This document shows, piece after piece, positions 1-4,050 of a stretch of 5,357 nucleotides of DNA; within the stretch, counting starts at the first letter, position 1, and every line of letters begins with the position of its first letter. This DNA comes from Treponema sp. UBA4377 (GTDB lineage Bacteria; Spirochaetota; Spirochaetia; Treponematales; Treponemataceae). The notes beneath the pieces are model-generated. The model had not been told where the DNA came from, did no database searches, and worked only from the letters and a program-made list of their open reading frames with translations. The stretch lies in assembly GCA_002391235.1 (NCBI GenBank), contig DGRX01000024.1, forward strand, positions 75,033-80,389, read 5' to 3'. The position numbers were made by a program, and so were the translations under genes.

Positions 1-1304
1 TTGATAAATCTCAGCAAAAAATCAAGCGCGCCGATGACTGTGAAGCCGTTCTCGTCAAGCGTTTCTTTTATGTTCTGGTTTGTCACGATGATTTTCCGAA
101 CCTGGTCGTTCAGCAGCAGAAAGGGACGGACTTCCCGCGCCCGTGTCTCCGCGTCTGACATGCTGGCGCAAACCTGAATGTAGAACAAATTCGTTCCACG
201 CTTGGCAAAAAAATCGATCTCGTTTGTCTTGCGCGCTGACTTTCCGTTTTTGTCCTTGCCTACGGTGTCGAAAGTTCCCACATTCACCGTGTAGCCGTTG
301 TAAACAAGCTCGTTGTACACGATGTTTTCAAGCATCTGTCCTTCGTCGGGGAAGGCAAAGTTAAGCCGCGCGTTGCGGAGTCCAGTGTCAATAAAATAAT
401 ATTTTCTGAGCGCGCCGATTTCGCTCCTGCCCTTCAGGTCGTAGCGCTTCGCCTCCCTAATCAGAAAGGAATCGACAAAAAAGCCAAGGTATTTTTCCAC
501 CGTCAGCTTGTTGATGTTTTCTTTTTTTACCGTTTTGAAGGTGTTCGCGATTTTTTCAGCGTTCATAAGTTGGCCTGTCAATGAGCTTATGAGGTTGCAC
601 AGTTCATCAAGGGAAGAAGTTTTTTTCAGCTTGTTGCGCTCGATTATGTCCTTGAAATAGGTCATCTCAAAAAGATTCCGGAGGTAGTCTTTTTTTTCGT
701 CATCACTTTTCAAGACAGCAAGGGGAAGCCCGCCGAACTGCATGTATTCAAGCAGGGCGTCTGCCTCTGAGCCGCCTTTGTATTCGGAAAACTCCTCAAA
801 GGAAAGGGGCAGAAGCTGGATGTTCACGGCCTTGTCGCGGAATTCGGTGATGATGTCCGTTGAAAGCATCTTTGAATTTGAGCCGGTCACATACAGGTCG
901 ATGTTTTTTTCTCTGGAAAGCCCCAGGATGACATCGACAAAGGTTATAACCTGCTCATCGTCTTTTTTTGCGAGGACATGACTTCCGCCAGTCAGCGCAG
1001 GATTGACAATCGGAAAGATTTTCTGAACCTCGTCCAAAAAAACATAGCATTTTTCTTTTCCTGCGCAGAATTTTCGGACATGCTCGCCGAGAGCAATCGG
1101 ATCGCGGAACAAGATGTTCCTGTCATCGTCAAGCTCAAGAATCAAAATATTGTTTTCGTCCACAGAACTTTCAAGCAGGTATGCCTTGTATATTTCTTTG
1201 AGGAGGTAGGATTTTCCGCACCGCCTGATTCCCGTAATCACCTTGGGAAAGCCGTTGTCGCGGTTATTGATTAAGAGATTCAGGTATTTATTGCGCCGTA
1301 TCAT
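1..1304 (-). CDS. AAA_14/DUF4143 family ATPase, C-terminal end outside the window
   Basis: The frame is open from ATG at 1304 to the window edge (434 codons seen), so only a short tail is probably missing, since the family is usually about 400-480 residues. Seen: Walker A GIRRCGKS (25-32), Walker B CYVFLDE (86-92), a TGSNSKML sensor-like motif (140-147), FGGLP (190-194), YFKDIIERNK (216-225), a winged-helix-like segment opening with TGQLMN (243-248), the family hallmark YYFIDTGL (ending 309), and a PD-(D/E)XK-like remnant with EID at 362-364 and QVC at 377-379. The start is fixed by AAGGTG at 1310-1315, five bases upstream. Family knowledge: cytoplasmic ATPases fused to a winged helix and a nuclease-like domain, with no settled role; they occur in many divergent copies per genome. 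There is no signal peptide or membrane segment. It is monocistronic behind its own promoter and operators. The lysine usual in the nuclease-like motif is absent. The family call is firm; the cellular role is unknown. Confidence 0.93.
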   Translation of the reverse strand, partial: MIRRNKYLNLLINNRDNGFPKVITGIRRCGKSYLLKEIYKAYLLESSVDENNILILELDDDRNILFRDPIALGEHVRKFCAGKEKCYVFLDEVQKIFPIVNPALTGGSHVLAKKDDEQVITFVDVILGLSREKNIDLYVTGSNSKMLSTDIITEFRDKAVNIQLLPLSFEEFSEYKGGSEADALLEYMQFGGLPLAVLKSDDEKKDYLRNLFEMTYFKDIIERNKLKKTSSLDELCNLISSLTGQLMNAEKIANTFKTVKKENINKLTVEKYLGFFVDSFLIREAKRYDLKGRSEIGALRKYYFIDTGLRNARLNFAFPDEGQMLENIVYNELVYNGYTVNVGTFDTVGKDKNGKSARKTNEIDFFAKRGTNLFYIQVCASMSDAETRAREVRPFLLLNDQVRKIIVTNQNIKETLDENGFTVIGALDFLLRFI

Positions 1305-1318
1305 AAAATCACCTTTTT

Positions 1319-1332
1319 TGTAGAATTCTACA
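1319..1332. promoter_or_regulatory. downstream operator-like palindrome of the first ATPase gene
   Basis: TGTAGAATTCTACA is a perfect 14-bp palindrome. It lies at about +8 to +21 from the predicted start and a few bases upstream of the ribosome binding site. The 19 bases at 1314-1332 recur exactly at 1388-1406. In the mRNA the site could also fold into a short hairpin (stem TGTAG/CTACA) next to the ribosome binding site, so control of translation is an alternative to operator function. Confidence 0.65.
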
Positions 1333-1346
1333 GTTTTTGTCATTTA

Positions 1347-1375
1347 AGTATAGCAGGAGATGCGGTAAAATGCAA
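1347..1375 (-). promoter_or_regulatory. sigma-70 type promoter of the first ATPase gene
   Basis: Read on the minus strand, TTGCAT (1375-1370) and TATACT (1352-1347) are separated by exactly 17 bases. The transcription start would be near 1340, leaving a leader of about 36 bases before the ATG at 1304. The promoter lies between two copies of the same palindrome, so it is probably repressible. The hexamers and spacing are seen; activity is inferred. Confidence 0.7.
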
Positions 1376-1383
1376 TATTCAGC

Positions 1384-1415
1384 AACTTTTTTTGTAGAAT
1401 TCTACAAAAAAAGTT
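1384..1415. promoter_or_regulatory. upstream operator-like perfect 32-bp palindrome
   Basis: Every base from 1384 to 1399 pairs with 1415 to 1400. The palindrome has core TGTAGAATTCTACA flanked by T7/A7 and closed by AAC/GTT. The core is the same as that at 1319-1332; the two centres are 74 bp apart, close to seven helical turns, and they flank the promoter. It is AT-rich, has no loop and no following T run in the minus direction, so it is a poor terminator. It is better explained as a binding site for a dimeric protein, possibly with DNA looping. Confidence 0.65.
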
Positions 1416-1448
1416 AGTTTATGTTTCCCTATTGTACCACATTCCGCG

Positions 1449-1489
1449 CGGTCGCTACAGGGCGGGCGGGAGCGTTCTGCCGTTTCCGC
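1449..1489. repeat. 41-bp direct repeat, copy 1
   Basis: This matches 2892-2932 in the same orientation at 40 of 41 positions; the only difference is A at 1471 against G at 2914. It is GC-rich and contains GGGCGGGCGGG. The match stops abruptly on both sides. Copy 1 lies 55 bases past the stop of the complete ATPase gene, in non-coding DNA. The intervening 1490-1544 carries no complete gene. On the minus strand one frame reads LPFFRLYPTIGEDIEIKAE into the repeat without a stop, which may be a scrap of an older coding sequence. Confidence 0.85.
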
Positions 1490-1544
1490 TTTGATTTCGA
1501 TATCCTCGCCGATGGTGGGATACAGGCGGAAGAAGGGAAGCCGA

Positions 1545-2786
1545 CTACACGAACTCCACGGGAATTGAGAGCGCCGTAACGTCGCCTTTCTGAACCGAAA
1601 CGACTTTGTCGGTGTTGCATAAAATTACGCTCTGACCAATCTTCACATTTTTGATTCTGGAAGCTATATACAAATTTTTGGCATCTTCAGAATTCGGAGC
1701 GGCCGTCTTTTTGATTTCGACGGGGTGCAAAGTGTTGTTTTCTTCTATCAGCAGGTCAATTTCAACTTTGTCTTTGTCACGGTAAAAATATATCGGAGCG
1801 TCCTCGCCGTTGTTCGTAAAAGATTTTATGATTTCGGAGACAACATAAGTCTCAAAGAACATGCCGGACATCGCGCCGCTCTGCATGACTTCAGGGCTTG
1901 TCCAGCGGGTAAGATAGGCGGCAAGACCGGTGTCCATAAAATAAAGCTTCGGAGTTTTTACGACCCGCTTCTCAACATTCGCCGAATAAGGTCTTAAAAG
2001 AAACACAATTCCGCTCGTCACCAAAAGCGAGAGCCATTTTTTTGCAGTGACTTCGCTGATTCCACATTCCTTAGCCATATCGCCGTAATTCACAAGCTGG
2101 CCCGTTCGGGCGGCCGCAACGCTTATAAACTGAATGAACTGAGTTTCATCGGCAACCTGAGTGAGCCTGCGAATATCTCGTTCAATGTAAGTTTTAAGGT
2201 AGCCCGCATAAAAATCCTTTGGAGACACAACGCCTTTTATTACCTCTGGATAACCGCCAAGAAAAATGCGCTTCCAAGTTTCCTGAACCGAAAAAGATTT
2301 TTTTTGCAGAGACTTGTTTCTCTCAAGAATATATTCTTTTGAAGGAATAAAATTCTTTCTGAAACTGTCATTTCTGATTTCACGGGCAGAAAGAGGATAA
2401 AGCTGTACAATTCCGACACGTCCCGAAAGGCTCTCAGTCGCTTTTTCCATAAGCGCAAACTGCTGGCTTCCCGTAAGAAAATACATTCCGCTGTGACGGT
2501 TCTTGTCGATTTCGATTTTCAGGTGGCGGAACAAATCAGGGACATACTGGACTTCGTCAAACACATAAGGCTCGGGATGAAACTCGATAAAAGTTTTCGG
2601 GTCGTTCTTCGCGGACGCCTCTTCCATCGGGTCGTCAAAAGTAATGTAAGGAACAGAAAACGAATCAGTCATTTTTTTGAGGAGAGTTGTCTTTCCCGTC
2701 TGCCTTGCTCCCGTAACTAAAACGGCAGGGTAAGAATCGGCAAGTCTTTTTATTGCGCTCTCTGCATGACGGCTGATAAAATCCAT
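1545..2786 (-). CDS. AAA_14/DUF4143 family ATPase with intact PD-(D/E)XK-like motif
   Basis: This is a complete 413-residue protein. ATG at 2786 is preceded by AAGGAG at 2792-2797 with five bases between. Seen in order: Walker A GARQTGKT (26-33), Walker B YVFDE (74-78), TGSQQF (105-110), a conserved arginine in SGRVG (123), GGYPEVI (177-183), YIERDIRRL (200-208), a winged-helix segment (about 228-263) opening TGQLVNYGDMA, the hallmark KLYFMDTGL (280-288), and a nuclease-like motif EID (342-344) with EIK (357-359). D344, E357 and K359 fit the PD-(D/E)XK pattern. Family knowledge: the ATPase core resembles STAND/archaeal-ATPase P-loop proteins, the biological role is unsettled, and copies often occur alone. 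It is cytoplasmic, with no membrane segment. It shares architecture with the neighbour at 1-1304 but the sequences are clearly divergent, so this is not a recent tandem duplication. It has a private promoter with inverted-repeat operators, and the whole unit is bracketed by a 41-bp direct repeat. Confidence 0.95.
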   Translation of the reverse strand: MDFISRHAESAIKRLADSYPAVLVTGARQTGKTTLLKKMTDSFSVPYITFDDPMEEASAKNDPKTFIEFHPEPYVFDEVQYVPDLFRHLKIEIDKNRHSGMYFLTGSQQFALMEKATESLSGRVGIVQLYPLSAREIRNDSFRKNFIPSKEYILERNKSLQKKSFSVQETWKRIFLGGYPEVIKGVVSPKDFYAGYLKTYIERDIRRLTQVADETQFIQFISVAAARTGQLVNYGDMAKECGISEVTAKKWLSLLVTSGIVFLLRPYSANVEKRVVKTPKLYFMDTGLAAYLTRWTSPEVMQSGAMSGMFFETYVVSEIIKSFTNNGEDAPIYFYRDKDKVEIDLLIEENNTLHPVEIKKTAAPNSEDAKNLYIASRIKNVKIGQSVILCNTDKVVSVQKGDVTALSIPVEFV

Positions 2787-2794
2787 AAAGGCTC

Positions 2795-2809
2795 CTTATT
2801 ATGGGATAA
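2795..2809. promoter_or_regulatory. downstream arm of operator-like inverted repeat
   Basis: CTTATTATGGGATAA here is the exact reverse complement of 2829-2843. The arm is itself nearly symmetric: ATTAT-GGG-ATAAT at 2798-2810. It lies at about +10 to +25 of the predicted transcript and overlaps the AAGGAG ribosome binding site. A protein bound here could block RNA polymerase clearance. Its centre is 30 bp from that of the other arm, close to three helical turns. Confidence 0.65.
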
Positions 2810-2825
2810 TCCAAACTTGTGTTAT

Positions 2826-2853
2826 ATTTTATCCCATAATAAGAATTTGTCAA
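2826..2853 (-). promoter_or_regulatory. sigma-70 type promoter of the complete ATPase gene
   Basis: On the minus strand a consensus TTGACA (2853-2848) is followed after 16 bases by TAAAAT (2831-2826). The start would be near 2819, about 33 bases before the ATG. The spacer contains the upstream operator arm. The -35 box is perfect; the -10 assignment is less certain because the region is AT-rich. Confidence 0.7.
2829..2843. promoter_or_regulatory. upstream arm of operator-like inverted repeat
   Basis: TTATCCCATAATAAG pairs perfectly with 2795-2809 over 15 bp, with a 19-base spacer. It occupies the -35/-10 spacer and touches the -10 box, the classical position for a repressor site. The sequence is unrelated to the TGTAGAATTCTACA sites of the other ATPase gene. 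Confidence 0.65.
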
Positions 2854-2891
2854 GAACGCCTGGCGTCAGTCAGATAGATTTTTATATTTCA

Positions 2892-2932
2892 CGGTCGCTA
2901 CAGGGCGGGCGGGGGCGTTCTGCCGTTTCCGC
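2892..2932. repeat. 41-bp direct repeat, copy 2, overlapping the end of the SUMF1 gene
   Basis: This is the same element as 1449-1489 (40 of 41 bases). Here it is read as coding sequence: it supplies the last codons (GNGRTPPPAL) and the TAG stop (2900-2898) of the SUMF1 lipoprotein, starting exactly where the recognisable domain ends at AARGG. All three minus-strand frames are proline- or arginine-rich (GRTPPPAL, ERPRPPCS, APARPVAT). This is more like a repeat that happens to be translated than a conserved protein motif. Confidence 0.85.
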
Positions 2933-3947
2933 CCCGCGCCGCGTACTCCCATTCGGCTTCGGTGGGGAGGCGGTAGCCGTTGGCGTTCCAGTCGCAGTGG
3001 ATTTCCGCGTTCTTTCCGCCCTCGCCGAAGATGACATCGTGCCATGAGTAGATGTCCAACCGCCTGCGCAAGTCCGAGTCGTCAATCACATAGTAGCACG
3101 GCGTAAGCCCTTCGTGCAGGCTCCGCGCGTTGCAGTAAAAAACCGCGCCGTGCCAGCTCACTGTTTCCACGGGGAGATTTTTGCCCTTGAACTCGCTGGT
3201 GTTCTCGTAGCGCTGCTCGTATTCTTCCTGCGTAACCTCGTGAACGCACATATAGAAGCTGTCCACGCTCACCGTGTGCGCGGGGTTGCTATCATCGAAC
3301 TCCCAAGCGTGTTCGTCATCGCCGTTCATGGCTATAGTTATAAGTTTCAGAGTGAGTTCGCTTCCCATGCGGAACGAGCCGCCCTGCGCCAACACGAAGC
3401 CGTCGGGGGCGGGCGTTCCTTCCGTCGCGTTCCTTACCACGCGGAAGCCTAGGGAACTGTATGCATTTGTTGGTGTTGTGAGTATGCTGCGCGCGTCAAC
3501 GTTGCAATGTGATGCATCGTCCTGCCATGAACCGCCACGGCAAACGCGATATTTGCCGGAGTCTGCGCCGTGAGGGTTTTCCTGCGGGTCATCGCTGTAA
3601 TAATTGCCGTACCAATCCCAGCACCATTCGCTCACATTGCCGCTCATGTCGTACAGTCCGAGCGCGTTAGGGGCTTTGGTCATCACCTCGTGCGTTCTTC
3701 CGCCGCTGTTTTCGTCGTACCACGCCACGCTGTCGATGTCGTCGCTCCCGCTGTAGGCGTAGTTACCGCTCACGGTGTCGGCGGTCGTGTCGGGTACGGT
3801 GTTCTCCGCCGTCTGTTCGCTCTCAGTAATTTGCTCCGCCTGTGCGGTCTGCTCCGCCGCTTCGACCTGCGCGCTTTGTGGCGCGGACTTTTTCTCGCAC
3901 GACGACAGCACGACCGCCGCCGCCAAAATCAGAAATAGCTTTTTCAT
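2898..3947 (-). CDS. lipoprotein with circularly permuted SUMF1 (FGE-fold) domain
   Basis: The protein has 349 residues. ATG at 3947 is chosen because AGGAG (3954-3958) lies six bases upstream and the next residues form a lipoprotein signal, MKKLFLILAAAVVLSSC, with lipid-bearing Cys17. An in-frame TTG at 4013 lacks a ribosome binding site. Residues 18-60 are a low-complexity A/E/Q/T linker. Residues 62-173 match the C-terminal half of a SUMF1 domain (YAYSGSDDID, LGLYDMSGNVSEWCWDWYG, RGGSW, LGFRVVRN). Residues 182-340 match the N-terminal half (DGFVLAQGGSFRMGS, HEVTQEEY, LPVETVSW, GYRLPTEAEWEYAARGG). The normal order is the reverse. The tail GNGRTPPPAL comes from a 41-bp repeat. Against human FGE, C148 aligns with the second active-site cysteine and D143 with the first, so canonical sulfatase activation is unlikely; a binding or structural role at the cell envelope is more plausible. 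The gene is visibly GC-richer than its neighbours. It is probably cotranscribed with the upstream ORFs. Confidence 0.88.
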   Translation of the reverse strand: MKKLFLILAAAVVLSSCEKKSAPQSAQVEAAEQTAQAEQITESEQTAENTVPDTTADTVSGNYAYSGSDDIDSVAWYDENSGGRTHEVMTKAPNALGLYDMSGNVSEWCWDWYGNYYSDDPQENPHGADSGKYRVCRGGSWQDDASHCNVDARSILTTPTNAYSSLGFRVVRNATEGTPAPDGFVLAQGGSFRMGSELTLKLITIAMNGDDEHAWEFDDSNPAHTVSVDSFYMCVHEVTQEEYEQRYENTSEFKGKNLPVETVSWHGAVFYCNARSLHEGLTPCYYVIDDSDLRRRLDIYSWHDVIFGEGGKNAEIHCDWNANGYRLPTEAEWEYAARGGNGRTPPPAL

Positions 3948-3960
3948 AGTTCGCTCCTGT

Positions 3961-3968
3961 CCCCCCCC
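3961..3968. repeat. homopolymeric G8 tract (minus strand) upstream of the SUMF1 gene
   Basis: Eight C on the plus strand, read as G8 by the transcript, lie two bases before the AGGA of the SUMF1 ribosome binding site and one base after the stop of the small ORF. Poly-G tracts are known slippage sites in Treponema pallidum, affecting expression of tpr genes and reading frames. Length change here would alter spacing upstream of the ribosome binding site but not the SUMF1 frame itself. Variation is inferred; only the tract is seen. Confidence 0.6.
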
Positions 3969-3969
3969 A

Positions 3970-4050
3970 TCATACCGCAAAAAAAAGGCGGGCAAAGCAT
4001 GGGCAAACGCCAAAAAGCATGGCTGTCAAAAGCGCGATTGTTTTTTTCAT
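3970..4050 (-). CDS. 26-residue signal-peptide-like ORF, possible gene remnant or leader peptide
   Basis: The ATG at 4050 overlaps the TGA stop of the ankyrin gene as ATGA and is preceded by GGAGG with seven bases between, so it is very likely translated by coupling. The peptide begins MKKTIALLTAMLFGVCPCFA and ends RLFFAV: two lysines, a hydrophobic core and an AXA-like cleavage site (CFA), then almost nothing. It thus resembles an export signal without a cargo. It contains a T8 run on the coding strand (plus-strand A8, 3979-3986). Losing one T would put it in frame with the SUMF1 gene through the G8 tract. It could be the decayed start of a lost secreted protein, a leader that keeps ribosomes moving towards the SUMF1 start, or a small peptide in its own right. 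Confidence 0.5.
   Translation of the reverse strand: MKKTIALLTAMLFGVCPCFARLFFAV

Noticed and set aside
143..1274. Plus-strand open frames opposite the first ATPase gene.
   Set aside because: They are shadows of the minus-strand gene, which shows clear Walker motifs and the DTGL hallmark through the whole stretch.
1384..1415. Terminator for the complete ATPase gene.
   Set aside because: The palindrome is AT-rich, without a loop or a following T run, and its core is repeated across a promoter. An operator is the better reading.
1431..1456. A second promoter for the first ATPase gene with an extended -10 (TGG-TACAAT).
   Set aside because: The matching -35 position (TGTAGC) is poor and lies inside the 41-bp repeat. 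Kept only as a possibility because transcription from it would cross the upstream palindrome.
1449..1489. G-quadruplex in GGGCGGGCGGG of the repeat.
   Set aside because: Only three G runs of three or more are present in each copy, so a standard four-run quadruplex cannot form.
1429..1620. A 63-codon minus-strand frame running from inside the ATPase gene through the 41-bp repeat.
   Set aside because: It has no ribosome binding site, starts inside a real gene and has arginine- and proline-rich low-complexity content. It is an artefact of the GC-rich repeat.
2856..2866. Short hairpin ACGCC-T-GGCGT after the SUMF1 gene as an intrinsic terminator.
   Set aside because: The stem is too short, the loop is a single base and no U tract follows. 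It lies just upstream of the -35 box of the ATPase gene. No convincing terminator was found for the SUMF1 gene.
3420..3570. The SGKYRVCRGGSW...LGFRVVRN stretch resembles variable regions of FGE-fold proteins targeted by diversity-generating retroelements, such as Treponema TvpA.
   Set aside because: There is no reverse transcriptase and no template repeat in the window, and here the stretch is in the middle of the ORF rather than at its 3' end. Resemblance to the fold alone is not evidence of a retroelement.
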